Below are positions 1 through 11,765 of a stretch of 64,000 nucleotides of DNA, one piece after another. This stretch comes from Mytilus californianus (Eukaryota > Mollusca > Bivalvia > Mytilida > Mytilidae). The notes beneath the pieces are model-generated. The model was not told where the DNA came from. It worked only from the letters and a program-made list of their open reading frames with translations, and did not search any database. Each line of letters opens with the position of its first letter. Position 1 is the stretch's first letter. Location: positions 111,491,588 to 111,555,587 of the forward strand of contig NW_026262734.1 in the NCBI RefSeq assembly GCF_021869535.1, read 5' to 3'. The translations under genes were made by a program, and so were the position numbers.

Positions 1-699
1 ATCTATTCATTAGACAATTTAGATCTTTCAATTTGGTGTGACCTCCAACATTTTGTGTTAAGAAGCTTTATTGATAGTTAAAAAGAATCTCTCTCAACAG
101 GTCCCTGTGATCTTAATTATTTGAATATTTGATTTATATTTGAATCAGAATAGTTCCAAATGCTAAGAAATGTAAGACCAATTACAAATTGCTACCTATT
201 GAGTTAATGATATCTTCACCATAGTGTACTTAAATTTATTAATGATTTTAGAAAAAGAAGAAATAATGAACGATATTTTATTTGTGGTCTATAACTTTTA
301 AAACTCCAAGTCGACAAAGAATGACATTATGAATTCTTTTACATTCAAGGTATGCGCTCAACAGAGAGTAAAAACGTAGAAAAGCATATCATCACCACAT
401 ATCAGATTAAGGTCTCCTCTAAATATATTTAGGTCCCACTATGTATTAGCTACCTTAGCTACACGACAAATTAAACCATCAAATATTGATTCATTTCAGC
501 TTCTTGTAAGTGTTCTTAAACAAATCGTTCTTACTTTAAACTTTCCCCTTACTCTTATTAAACTACTTTTGAAATAAAGCATATGATATTAATGGAATTA
601 AATATTTTTTGTATTTTTAGTGTGCAAAGAACTCTGAATATTTTAGATAAATTACATTCTTTTCATGATCCATTCCATTCGTTACTATGATGGTAATTT
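1..699. other. AT-rich stretch without recognisable gene
   Basis: No open frame of useful length and no recognisable repeat family was seen here. Homology to the flank of the intact TRIM-like gene begins only near position 700. Confidence 0.5.
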
Positions 700-1260
700 T
701 GCTTGTAATAGTAAAACATTCTCTAATAATACTGCACATACATAGTATGCATCAAAGTGAACAGACGTTAGAAAAATCCAACATAAACAACACTTATCTC
801 CTTTTTCAGTGATTATATTTCAGTTTCACACGGTAAACTATATACAAATAGTTATCAAAGGTACCAGGATTATAATGTAATACGCCAGACGCGCGTTTCG
901 TCTACATAAGACTCATCAGTGACGCTCAGATCAAAATAGTTATAAAGCCAAACAAGTACAAAGTTGAAGAGCATACAAACATTGATGCTTAAATGTCGAT
1001 TTTTAGTTCCTTATATTTATTTTTCTGATTTTTACGCTGATGCTCCTTTAGATCCTTTTCACGGTATGTTTATTTTCCAACTACTTCGCTATCCCAGTGT
1101 CTATAACGAAGTTTACGATTTCAACGACCGTAATCTGTCAATAACTGGTAAATTGCTTATAGCATGTATAACCTTTGCTTACTTTTCAATGATACAACAT
1201 TTGTATTGACGATTTACATGTAGAAGCCTTATTGTACACGGGATATCGCATCTAACATTT
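700..1260 (+). mobile_element. Retroelement relic forming the 5' flank of duplication copy A
   Basis: The frame at 964..1209 ends in a decayed version of a reverse transcriptase C-terminal motif (DFNDRNLSITGKLL), in the style of a retroelement family common in bivalves. The region matches 27460..27790 upstream of the intact TRIM-like gene in order and orientation, for example the shared start near 725 and 27465 and the 'ccagtgtctaaacgaagtt'-like stretch. It is therefore an old retroelement fragment duplicated with the gene. Copy A has an extra dispersed repeat inserted at about 845..960. Confidence 0.5.
845..960 (+). repeat. Dispersed repeat with the 'acgcgcgtttcgtctac' core
   Basis: The core and the following 'actcatcagtgacgctca' recur, more diverged or inverted, at about 26560..26610, 32480..32540 and 40405..40440. 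This is a dispersed non-coding family. It interrupts the A/C homology, so it inserted after the duplication or was lost from C. Confidence 0.55.
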
Positions 1261-1629
1261 TACGGTGATATTGTTTATAGAGTCCGTAAAATTTATATAC
1301 GATCGATGTACAATTAGTAATCCTATAAGGTTGTCAATTGAACTATATTTATCAGTACCAACATTGGTGGTTTTCTTGATAAATTACAAATATATTTAAA
1401 TATGTATAACAATACAACTATTAACACATATGGTCCTACATCCTGTTGATACCTAAACTTAGGCATTGTCTTTGATCAACCATGATTTATTTATTAGTAC
1501 TTTTTGTCTTCATGTCTTTAGTCCTTTTGTCAGTTGATCTCATTCTTGTGCTGCATGCCTATCTGTTGATTTACACACTTTCCAATTGATTTTTACGGTT
1601 TGTTCATATGTTGTGTTGTTATACCATTT

Positions 1630-1970
1630 TCAAATTAAGGGGAGATAGATAAGTCCTCGCCAAAATATAACCTTCTGCATTCCTAATGTGCCTGTCTCAA
1701 GATAGGAGCCTGCAATTTAGTGGTTGTCGTCGGTTGCCGTCTGTCATATTTGTTTTTCCTTTTTCGTTTAATCGTTATTGAAGCCGTTTGAATTCTCGTT
1801 TGAATTGTTTAACATTTTATCATGTCTGAGGCTTTTACAGCTGACTATACGATATGGATTTTGCTCGTTGTTGAATTACGTACGGTAACCTATTGTTGCT
1901 AAAATCCATTATGTGATGGATAGTTGTCTAATTGGCAATAATTCCACATTTTATCTTATATTTTTGACAC
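1630..1970 (+). repeat. Dispersed repeat family R1, copy 1
   Basis: R1 is about 330 bp and is best preserved at 54150..54492. It reads 'gtgcctgtc.caag..aggagcctg', then 'gtggttgtcg', then 'tagctgact', and ends with 'agttgtctcattggcaat'. This copy is diverged and lies in the 5' flank of duplication copy A. The equivalent flank of copy C (27790..28115) carries the same element, so it predates the duplication. Confidence 0.65.
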
Positions 1971-2021
1971 TAATTTTTGGATGAATAGGTTTTACTCTCT
2001 GCTAACTTGTTAATTAACTGT

Positions 2022-2038
2022 GACTTTTTCTGTTTCAG
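2022..2038 (+). promoter_or_regulatory. Conserved 3' splice site upstream of the copy A ATG
   Basis: A pyrimidine-rich tract ending in 'ctgtttcag' lies 37 bases before the ATG. The same signal occurs before copy B (AG at 10320..10321) and copy C (AG at 28206..28207). A 5' non-coding exon must lie upstream; it was not identified. Confidence 0.7.
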
Positions 2039-2074
2039 AGGTTGTATATACTTTGAACAATATTTACCGACAGG

Positions 2075-3791
2075 ATGGCAACTAAGAAAGCATTAAATTG
2101 CGGTCCATGTGACTACAAACATGAAATAAAAGCGGCTGTAAAATGGTGTGCAGATTGTGCAGAGGCTTTGTGTTCGACATGCTTTGAAGCGCATAAAAGT
2201 TTGAAGGTATCTAGAAATCACAACGTAAATTCAATAGGTGACCATAATGCTCTGCAAGAAATTATGATGTATTTACCGGAAGATCAAAGATGCAAGCTGC
2301 ATAACAAAATCTCGGAATATTTATGCCCATTACATGACGAGGTAGTTTGTATTAAATGTATCCAGACCAAACATATTCAATGTACAGGGTGGTTACCAAT
2401 TTCAGTTGCAGCAGACGAGGTGACCACATCTGTAGCAAAAGAGACAATCAAACAAGATCTCGAGGACATGGTTAGAAATGTTCAGGAGCTGATTGATAGT
2501 CATAAAAAGGAGCAACTATCCAATCAGAATGTATGTAAGTGTTTAAAAGATGAAGCATCAAAAGTTGCTCAGAGTATAATACAGAAAGTGAAAGACTTTG
2601 AAGCAGAGCTTTATAAAACGATTGATGTACAGCACCATGACATATCTAGCAACGTAGGCAACCGGACAATCCAACTCCAGGATAAACTGCAAAAAATTTA
2701 AGAGTTGAGAGACAGATCTAATATTATTGAAGGTTATGCCTCAGATACTCAAATATTTTTGGGCATCCGTAAAATTTCCAAAGAACTAGGTGATTCTATT
2801 GAAGATGTAAAATCTGTTACAGATTAGCCCATAACTGTTCTGAAGGAACTACAGATAGCAGCCCCGGTCCATTTTTTTCTATCGGGAGTTACATTGCTTG
2901 GTCATATACAAAGTGATCGAAAACATATACTATTTCAACCAACAAAACTTCAGAAGTTGCAGTCTCATGTTTCTGTGACGGTTTTAAGATCAATAGAAGA
3001 TATAGAAATATAGAATAAAGTAAAGATCAATATTTCGAAGCCAGAATCCAAAAGAATGAAAATTTGGAGCGCCGTTTTGCTGCCACTAAAACAGTTAATC
3101 TTTAATTGGGACGATAGTAAAAGTTTAGGCATATACACCTGAGACGGAGAGTTTGTCAGATATCAGCATTTAAAAGACAAACTTACATATATGGCAATCG
3201 TTGACTCGGAAAGACTTGCGTTCTCGTATAGAGATAGCAAAAATGTTGATATTTTTAACATTCAGACACTGCAAACTGAAAAGAAGATCACTTTCAAGCA
3301 GACTTGTTATGGGTTGTCATATGATGTCAGAAACGTATACACAGTTGATAGAACTGCAATATTTTGTGTTGATGTGTTAGATGATCGTGTGCGTATATCA
3401 CCAGTTCAAGTGAACGTGGAAGATGTTAACCATATCTCTGTCAATGAAGATAAACTTTACTATGCTGACACAATGAAAACCACAGTAAGTTGTTGTTACA
3501 AAAACCGAAAACAAAAATGGTCTTTTACAAATAACATAATGAAGTGTCCCAATTGCATAACAACAAACCAGTATGGAAATACATATGATACATGTGAACA
3601 TTCACACAACGTTATTGTGATTTCAGGTGACGGAAAACACTATAAAGAAATACTGAACGCATCTAAAAAGTTAAATCACAAAAAATACTGGACTTAAAGG
3701 TCCGTATGCCATATTCTAAGACAAAATTGAAAATGGTTTGCTTGTTTGCAATATTGAAAACGGGCTAGCGTTCTTGTGTACATTTAAATAA
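2075..3791 (+). pseudogene. TRIM-like B-box/propeller pseudogene, copy A
   Basis: This copy is colinear with the intact 564-residue paralogue at 28245..29939. From the ATG at 2075 to codon 540 there is no indel relative to that protein, but four codons have become stops: 209 (Lys to TAA, 2699), 251 (Glu to TAG, 2825), 313 (Gln to TAG, 3011) and 356 (Leu to TGA, 3140). The frame then stops at 3695 and the last residues are degraded. The remaining 208-residue frame keeps every zinc ligand of both B-boxes (pairs at C9/C12, C25/C28, C33/C36 and C73/H76, C84/H87, C92/C95, H100/C103) and most of the coiled coil. A truncated B-box plus coiled-coil protein is therefore conceivable, though a pseudogene is the simpler reading. 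Confidence 0.85.
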
Positions 3792-6040
3792 GTATTTTTG
3801 TTGTATATTTTAGTTGTGTTTAATATGCATTCAATGTTTGCCACTGAACGTTTACAAGACAACCAATGAACATGATGAATCAACAAGCAATCACATTCGC
3901 AAAGGTGGTCTATAATGGACCTTTGTTTCATTGAAACATATCCGCTGTGAGAGAGGAAATTTTTTTTTCAGAATAACCGCGTTGATGAGGATCAAACGTA
4001 GATTAGCGAATTATATGTAAGATGAAATAAATAATATGTACAATTAACCTAATCAATTCCTCACTTATGCTGCAGTTTTATCGCAGTTTCCTGATTATAA
4101 CTTTTTTGATGTTTTGAGAAGTAAAAATAAAACTGTCACGATGTACTCAACATGATATATCAACGATGAATATAAAGAGTTATGATTTTAGATCAATGTG
4201 ACAACAACCCAACAACACAAAAACCATCTTGAGGTCTAGTGCATGATGCGTTTTCGTTGATTTGCATATACACAATATGTTAGATCTTGTACTTAAGATA
4301 TTGTTGAAATTGTTTATACAAATAAGTTTCGACAGACATCAGCTGACAGAATTATTTCAACTTTGGTATGATATTCAAAATGACGTTTTGTTTTTTCAAA
4401 TAAGTTCAATATTGAACTGAAATGTCGATGTTTGTATACGCGCCTTAACTCTTTATCTAAAAACACTGAGGTTAAATACAGTGCTTGTTTATGTAGTGGC
4501 TTTCGACTATTTTGTGAGTATTGTAGTTTTATCTTCTTTGAATTATATGAAATTTCTAGACAGAACTTTTTTTATTGTAGGCAAATTCGCGAATATCGTC
4601 TATATGAGAAAAACAACACTATTTTGTCACAGTTTTTCTGTGGTTTGAATTCATGAATAATTTGCAGGGTAAGCATTTCTTTGGAATCCTGTTGGAAAAA
4701 CATACACATGCACATGGAGTGTGGTTCAAATAGGAGCCGTGCCATGTATATTCACGAATAGTCTACTGCTTGCGTATTGTACAATTGGTTTTTATTAAAA
4801 AATACAAACTTCCACTATCACCGGTAATTTTATTACTTCTATTATGCCGTTTTAATCAAAATTATAAATGGTGTCAAGCGCTTGTTTTAAATGTCAACAT
4901 GGTATTGACTATTAATAAAGTACACTGTGTAAAACGAATATACAAAGGCCTCACCAGTTACTTATATCACTATTTTTTTTAAATTTAACTTCACGAACAT
5001 ATAAAGCGGCTATTTCTAAAAAAAACAGTGTTAAAAGCTGCATCATTGACTATCTTATTAATTTTTTTTAATGATATGTGTCTTCAAGATCAATGCCGAA
5101 GATCTTTCAGTAACAGTCAAAAGAATTGATATTTTTTTTTATTTGCTGAACTAACGGTGGCAAATGTTTCATGCATATTCTGGTTGAGAACAGATTAAAC
5201 GGTTTTATTAAGTAGATTCCGCAAAATGTAGAGTTTGGGACTGGGTAAGGAAAAATAGATTGCAAAAGAGGGACGAAAGATACCAGAGGGACAGTCAAAC
5301 TCATAGATCGAAAACAAACTGACAACGTCATGGCCAAAACTGTGCAAACTGTGGTTAACTCTATAGAAATATATATTAGTACTTAACAGGCCAATTTTGG
5401 ACACCTCAAAGAGTGGTTGTATTGGTTACATTAAGTACAGAGAACGTTGAACTATACCGACAATGGCCTCAAATGTAAAGTTTTATTCCGATCGGACATT
5501 GTTGTGTATTCATACTACACCCACAACCAAAAGAACGCATTTTCGATGCCATCAGCAATGTTCTGTCTTTTGAATTGAGTAAGTCCACTGTGTCTATATT
5601 TCAATATCCTAGTCAAGCCTTTGTGTCTGACAAAAGCGCTCATAGATGGTTAGAACTCAGTATATCTTATATAGAATGTTGTATGCACATCAAACAATAT
5701 TCCCTCTACTAAATATATTTCATTTATTATCCTGAAATGTTTTGTTTTCGTATACAATAGCTAAACAATACACAAACGATCTGCACTATATGACATTACA
5801 CTGTTAATTATATCAACTGTTGGCGTATTATGTAATACGACATGAAGAATCGTACAGGACAACATTTCATTGGTTTTTCAGCTATTTTTTTCGTAAATCG
5901 GGGGAGGAGTACTAAACCATGATAAAAGTTTGCTTCAATGACTCAGATGTTTCGTACTAGAACAATATTGTTATCCCTGGTTTTTGAATATTTGCGGTAT
6001 TTATAGAGATGAAAGTACTTAAAGAAACAGTAAATGCACT
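3792..6040 (+). repeat. 3' flank of duplication copy A
   Basis: There is no gene here. The sequence aligns by eye with 11766..13780 downstream of copy B; one anchor is 'aaggcctcaccagtta' at about 4946 and 12792. Both flanks also carry a piece of a dispersed repeat ('ggtggcaaat.tttcatgcatattctggttgag' at 5155..5200 and 13010..13050). Copy A has small insertions that B lacks, including 5270..5345, which belongs to repeat family R2. Confidence 0.6.
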
Positions 6041-6690
6041 CTTTTAATTATTTATTTGTAATGGGACATGGTAGAATATATTTTACGCTAATTTTTTTTG
6101 ACAGGTATAATGAACCATATTAGTTAGATGTTTCAACACTAACTGAGAATTAGTAGGTATACGAACCGAATGATACTGATGCCAATGGGAGTTATACACT
6201 ATGTGCTGCATGTTCATTAAGTTATGATTCGCCGTCACTATTATCCTCTGCTGGTTCTAACGAATAACGATTACAATACATGTTATGTTTGTGCAAAATC
6301 GTTTAAAAATTCAACGGCCAAAGTAACACAATAAGCAGATTGAATTATCTCAGTAAACAATGACCGATTGGCATCTATAGTAGTGGGCTAATTGTTGGAA
6401 GTCCTACTTTAAGCTTTATAAAGATAAAGGGATGTAGTATGATTTTGCAAATGAGAAAACTCCCCACAGAGATCGAAGGACAGATGTTTTCGCACTTACC
6501 AAAATGATCCAGTTTTGATTGATGGTGGTAGGATCTTTCTTGTTCGAAAATATTTTTTCCCACTTAATTCTTTACTACAATATATAGCGATTCCAGAACG
6601 TCAGGCGATAAAGGTACATAATATCAAAAATAAAAGTTGGTCAAAAATAGTTGATAATACACTTTGACTTAATTTATTGCATTCTTAGTA
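6040..6690. repeat. Near-identical distal flank shared by copies A and B
   Basis: This block is almost base-for-base the same as 13780..14430. The rest of the A/B homology, including the pseudogenes, is far more diverged. The block ends in the orphan SLC5 exon at 6500..6613. No protein is encoded. Confidence 0.8.
6500..6613 (-). pseudogene. Orphan degenerate SLC5 exon (copy of exon 12), copy A
   Basis: On the minus strand this matches the penultimate coding exon of the SLC5 gene at 44020..44125. It starts with the same [13 protein letters not shown] sequence, and its end codes ERSYHHQSKLDHFG in one frame against [14 protein letters not shown] in the real gene. The donor (GTAAG) after the exon is intact. 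In the ancestral frame there are two stops after WNRY, and the acceptor AG has been lost. Intron sequence on both sides also resembles the real locus ('gataatacac' lies just outside in each). It is therefore a genomic fragment and not a retrocopy. No other SLC5 exon is nearby. Confidence 0.75.
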
Positions 6691-6694
6691 CTAC

Positions 6695-6785
6695 TTCAAA
6701 AAGAGAGGCGAAAGATACCAAAAGGACATTCAAACTCATAAGTCGAAAAATATACTGACAACGCCATGGCAAAAACGAAAAAGAC
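6695..6785 (+). repeat. Dispersed repeat family R2, fragment
   Basis: R2 is recognised by 'gagaggcgaaagatacc', 'ttcaaactcata', 'ctgacaa.gccatggc' and, in longer copies, a tail ending near 'gctccggaa..gtaagca'. It follows the A/B shared block directly. Copy B has a longer version at 14448..14720. Confidence 0.65.
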
Positions 6786-7099
6786 CATTATTTATCATAC
6801 ACTGAGTTTACAAGCTCTTAATTACTCTAAAGGTAGGCACATAGAAAATTGAATTAAAAACGAAGGATTATGATAAGATATACTGGATTGGTCCTGGACC
6901 CGATTGATTTTAACATATAATTCAAGTACTTTGAAATCTGACTTGATACGATTTTTTGCTTGTCCAATAGAGCCCCAAGCAGCACATATTAACAGTAAAA
7001 ATAAAATCAGAATAGCAAAAAGCAAACGAAGTAAAAAATAAACAAAAAGAAACAAGGAATAACGCCCCTAAGGCTGGTCATACATATGTTATAGGGTGT

Positions 7100-7500
7100 G
7101 GAACACATATTTAATCCCGCTACATTTTTTTAATTCCTGTCCCATGCAGGAGCCTATAATTCAGTGGTTGTTATTGGTTCATGTCTGTCATATTTGTTTT
7201 TCGTGAATTGTATTGTATAAAATAGGCAGCAAGTTTTCTTGTTTGAATTGCTTACAATTTTCATGTTGGGCATTTTATAACTGAATATACGCTATGACTT
7301 TTCTCATTGTTATACCGTACTGTGACCTATAACTGTTTTTATCTTCGTCATTTGAACTCTTTTGGAGAGTTGTCTCATTGGCAATCATACTACATATAAA
7401 AAAAGAAGATGTAGTATGATTGCCAATGAGACAACTCTCTATCAGAGACCAAATGGCATGGTAGTAAACATTTATAGGTCACCGTACGGCCTTATTTTTA
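7100..7500. repeat. Two R1 repeats in inverted orientation
   Basis: 7100..7398 is an R1 copy on the plus strand. 7403..7500 begins an R1 fragment in the opposite direction. The junction is a near-perfect palindrome: 'gagttgtctcattggcaat' and its complement are separated by a short spacer around 7398. Confidence 0.7.
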
Positions 7501-7792
7501 TATAAGAATATAAGTATCACCTTATTTTTATATATGTGAAAATATATAAGTGTCTCCTTTTTTATACAAGTAAAACAAAACAATTAAGGTTTACGGCTCA
7601 ATCCATGGCAATGAACTTTGAGTAGCCTAATGGTCTTATGGCCTATAGAATATAGTCAGTCAATCAAAATTTAAGTTCACTGTACAATTATACGTCGTAT
7701 ACTGTTGACGCAATCGTGAATTCACCAATGGATGGCTGGCCACTTTGACGTATACACCATTGAGCAAATCACCTTGTATTCATGTCTTGTAG

Positions 7793-7995
7793 GTGCCTCG
7801 ATGGCCGAGTGGCCTAAGTAGTTCAACGACTGTACCACTAGCCTGTCATCACTGAGGTTGTGAGTTCGAGCCCCGCACTTTTCTTAATTTTAATCGACTA
7901 GGATTGCCAGTTTTCCTGCCGAAGGTCGGTGGTTCTTTCCGGCCGCCACACAATAGCCAATAGTGATGAAAGTGGCGTTAACACACCAAACATCA
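7793..7995 (+). repeat. tRNA-derived SINE with RNA polymerase III boxes
   Basis: Box A (tggccgagtgg, 7802..7812) matches the consensus exactly, and box B (agttcgagccc, 7863..7873) matches all but its first base, 50 bases downstream. The part after the tRNA-like head reads 'ggtcggtggttctttccgg', which resembles the conserved central domain of a metazoan SINE superfamily. The tRNA-like head carries box A of Ser/Leu type but is not a clean cloverleaf, so this is called a SINE and not a tRNA gene. Confidence 0.65.
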
Positions 7996-8544
7996 ATCAA
8001 TTATTCATAACTTGCAAAACGTAAGTTCCTTTCATTGATTGATTGTTGTTGCTAAACGTCCAGTTGAAGTTCATTTGACCTATATTTCTTAAACTATTGA
8101 CTAAATCAACTCTCATGTTCTATTTCTGAATTACTTTTACGACGTCTCGTCTTTTTTGTCAAAAAGTTCATCGGAAGGTACCCATACCTCATAGATGAAT
8201 ATTCAGTGTCAACTTCACAACTAATACGGATGGTCTTGAGTTATAGATTCTAGGTGGTGACGTTGTGTTTCATATTATTTACTTTTGCAGTTTTCCCTTT
8301 TTTGTCTTCGTACTGTAATTGATATGGCTTGGGTTTTATATACCCAGCTTTCAATTTATTGGCTTCGGACGTTCCTGATCCAGGTACAAAAATGTAGGTC
8401 AAGAGGTGCGCTTCAAACGCAGGATGTTTTTAATTTGTACTTTATCGGGGAGTGTTATATGTCATTATGTTTTACTATACTTTATTAGATTATATTACTT
8501 TCCTCAACAAAACCTCTTTGTTGGCATCTTTGTTTGATTTAATT
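7996..8544. other. Gene-free stretch with a dispersed-repeat fragment
   Basis: A 'ttgattgattgttgttgctaa' repeat start lies at about 8035, and a related element recurs at 47450. A 'cggacgttcctgat' fragment at 8360..8430 resembles 20560..20620. The 67-residue frame inside shows nothing recognisable. Confidence 0.4.
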
Positions 8545-9700
8545 AAAATGGAGAATAGAAATGGGGAAATGTGTCAAAGAGATAACAACTCGACCAAAGA
8601 GCAGAAAACGGCCCAAGGCCACCAATGAGTCTTCAACACAGCGAGAAAATCCCGCGACCAGAGGCGGGCTTCAGCTGGCCCCTAAACAAAAATGTGTACT
8701 AGTACAGTAAAAATGGACGTCACACTAAATTCCGAAAGATATAAATGAACTAAAATTTAAAAAAAAAAACATACAAGACTAAAAAAGGCAAGAGGCTCCT
8801 GACTTGGGACAGGCGCAAAAATACGGCGGAGTTAAACATGTTTTGTGAGATCTCAACCCTCCCCCTATACCTCTAATCAATGTAGAATAAACAAACACAC
8901 AGCAATACTCACAGTAAAACTCAGTTTAAAAGAAGTTTTAGTCCGATGTCAGAATAGGTAACAGAAGAAACTAAGCAAAATGGCAATGATACATAAATTA
9001 ACAAAGGACTACTAGCAGTTACTGACATGCCAGCTCCAGACCTCAATTCAATGATTCAATGAAAGATTATGTCTTCATCATATGAAAATCAAGCACAATC
9101 CCTCCCGTTAAGGGTTTAGTATCATACTATCATAAAATATATGAGAAGAACATAACCCGTATCATGCCAACAACTGGTTTTAGAATAAATGTGTTTATTT
9201 CCGATGCAAAAACCCTATGAGTGGATCAATATTAATTCCAAAATATTCCATCTTTAATGACCTGACAACAGTATCGCAACTATATCCCTTCTGAATAAGT
9301 CTGTTTAAAGGTTGGTTAGCTTAGGTGAATGACGACATTTTTGTGCTTTGTATAGAATATTACCATAAAAGATTGGATGTGAAATACCTGAACGTATAAG
9401 AGACTGCATGATGATTTATATTTATGAATGATGTCCTTGTACCAATGATAAAATTTTGTAAATGTTTTGAGTAGTTTGTGATATCGAAAACCCTTGTGTA
9501 ATTTTTTTCAGTAATACAGAGATTTCTTTCGTTAAAATCAAATACGTTGTTACATACACGATCGAATCGAACAGATTGAGATACATAAACACCATAAGAT
9601 GGTGTAATTAATTGTATGTATGAATTGTTTAATTTTAAATTTTGTATACTTGTATCAATATTGTATGTGTACACAATTTTGGCTACTGGATCCAAATTAT
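8545..9700 (-). mobile_element. Retroelement 3' end: reverse transcriptase C-terminus plus 3' UTR
   Basis: The minus-strand frame at 9695..9360 contains TPSYGVYVSQSVRFDRVCN, then VFDFNERNLCITEK, the C-terminal block of a reverse transcriptase family common in bivalves. The frame then drifts. The 3' untranslated part from 9300 down to 8545 recurs almost unchanged at 19970..19432, including 'tttgtgagatctcaa' and 'aaaactcagtttaaaagaag'. The same terminus also occurs at 18425..18530. This copy is the longest. The element class (Penelope-like or other non-LTR) was not resolved. Confidence 0.7.
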
Positions 9701-10139
9701 TGTCATTTAACCAATTAAAGGTTGCTCACACATTTGTGTAAGGAAACTATAAACAACTGTTATACAAGTGGGAGGTTTAGCTAGCTATAAGTCCAGGTTT
9801 AACCAACCATTTTATTCGGAAAATGCCTATACAACTTCAGGAATATGACAATTGTTGTCCAGTCGTTCAGTTTGTTGATATAGTCGATCGTTGTTTTTGT
9901 CATTTTATATATGTACTTCCCCTTTTTGAATTTACCTTGGAGTTCGGTATTTTTGTTAATACATGTTTACTGAGTGACCTACACTAACATTACATATGTA
10001 AGGGAACTGTTAGGAGAGTACAGTCTTTTTTTCTACAATTTTATTTAACAATGAAATTACACCTATAAAGCATACTTTTATATTAGTTTTAATGGTTATT
10101 TAAGGATTATACAAGATTGTTTTAAGATATTAAAATGAC

Positions 10140-10235
10140 ACAAAAAGAATGTCTACAAAATAATCCATTAGCCCCGCTACATATTCATGTGCCTGTCCCC
10201 AGTCAGTGGTTGTCTTTTGTAATATTGTCACAACC
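10140..10235 (+). repeat. R1 remnant in the 5' flank of copy B
   Basis: A short 'cccgctacat.ttc.tgtgcctgtccc' and 'agtggttgtc' match to R1 lies at the equivalent distance upstream of the gene as in copies A and C. It supports B belonging to the same duplication. Confidence 0.5.
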
Positions 10236-10358
10236 CTGTTAGAATTTGGACGATCGTAGTCTTATAAATGGTCCGATTTTCTAACAAGACACAATACTGA
10301 AATGTGCTTATTCTTTTTCAGAAGTTGCATATGCTTGTGACCATCGTTCAGTGACAAG

Positions 10359-11765
10359 ATGGCCTCTGAAAAAATATTTAAGTGCAGTCCGTGTGATTTT
10401 AAGCATGATACCAATAATCTGGAAAATGGTGTACAGATTGTGTAGAGGCTTTGTGTTCAACATGTTTTGACGTGCATAGAAGCTTGAAGGTCTCGAGAAA
10501 TCACAAGGTTATTACAATAAAAGACCATAGTGCACTGCACGGAACTATACTTGATTTACCAGAAAACCAAAGGTGTGATCAGCATGACAAACTTTCGGAC
10601 TATTTTTGCCTTTTCCATGACGAGTTAGTTTGTATTAAATGCATCTAGACCAAACATAGTCAGTGCAGTGGTTGGTTGCCAATTTCAGAAGCAGCAGACG
10701 GGGTAAAATCATATGTAGCAAAAGAAACAATCAGTACAGATCTCCAAAACGTGATTAGAATCGTCGAAGAGTTGATTGATAACCACAAAAAGGAAAAAAT
10801 CGCCAATCAGAACGCGTGCAAAATTTTGAAAGATGAATCATCAAAAGTTGTTCAGAATATAATTCAGAAAGCAAAAGACCTTGAAGCAGAATTTGTCAAA
10901 ACTGTAAATGTACAACACCAAGAAATATCTGACAACATAGGTAACCGTGCGAACCAACTTCAGGATAAACTGCAACAAATCAAAGAGTTAAGAGACAGAT
11001 TGGATGGTATTGAAGGTTATGCGTCAGAAACTCAGATATTTTTTGGATTCGTAAAATTTCCAAAGAATCAAATGATTTTATTGAAGAAATAAATTCTGTT
11101 ACATATGAGCCAATAAGTATTCTGAAGGAATTCAAGTTAGCAGACCCAGTCAAGTCTTTTCTGTCGGAAGCTACTTTGATTGGGCATGTACAAAATGAAA
11201 GAAAATATATAGCATTGCAACCAACAAAACTTCAGAAAGTTCAGTCTCATTTTCTGTTTTGGTCTCCAAACCAATAGAAGATATAGAAATACGTAATGTA
11301 GTGTTATTTTATGTTTCTTACTCTAAATCAAAACGCACGGAACTTTGGTGTGCGGTTATTTTGTCAAATAAACAATTAAATTTCAATTAGAACCCAAGAA
11401 AAAACTTAGACATATACACCTGATATGGAGAGTTTGTCAATGAGAACTGTTTCGGAATGTCATATGATGGCAGAAGATTTTACACGGTTGGACAAACATC
11501 AATAATTTGTATTGATCTGTCAGACGATCGTATGCATCGATTATCAGTACCTGTGAATGTTGGCAATATTGTCTTTCTTTCTGTCAATGGAATTAAAATT
11601 TACTATGCTGACCACAGTAATTACACAGTTTACTGTTGCAACAATAACATGGAAGTAATATGGTCTTTCAAAAATGAAGTAATGAAGTTTCCCACTGGCA
11701 TTACATCAGACCAGTATGGAAATATATACGTTGCATATGCAAAACCAAACAACGTTTTTTTTTAG
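10359..11765 (+). pseudogene. TRIM-like B-box/propeller pseudogene, copy B
   Basis: The ATG at 10359 starts MASEKIFKCSPCDFKHDT, then the frame shifts at about 10410..10430 inside B-box 1. Downstream the homology continues with a stop replacing Gln97 (TAG at 10646), a frameshift at about 11040, another near 11250 (one base lost in 'cattttctg'), a stop replacing Leu356 (TGA at 11421), and a deletion of about 130 bases near 11437. The last blades of the propeller (11457..11765) then match the intact gene again. The TGA at codon 356 is also present in copy A. Upstream, the splice acceptor (AG at 10320..10321) is kept. This copy is clearly dead. Confidence 0.9.

Noticed and set aside
7793..7875. 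Possible tRNA gene
   Set aside because: Boxes A and B are present but the arms do not pair cleanly and a SINE body follows.
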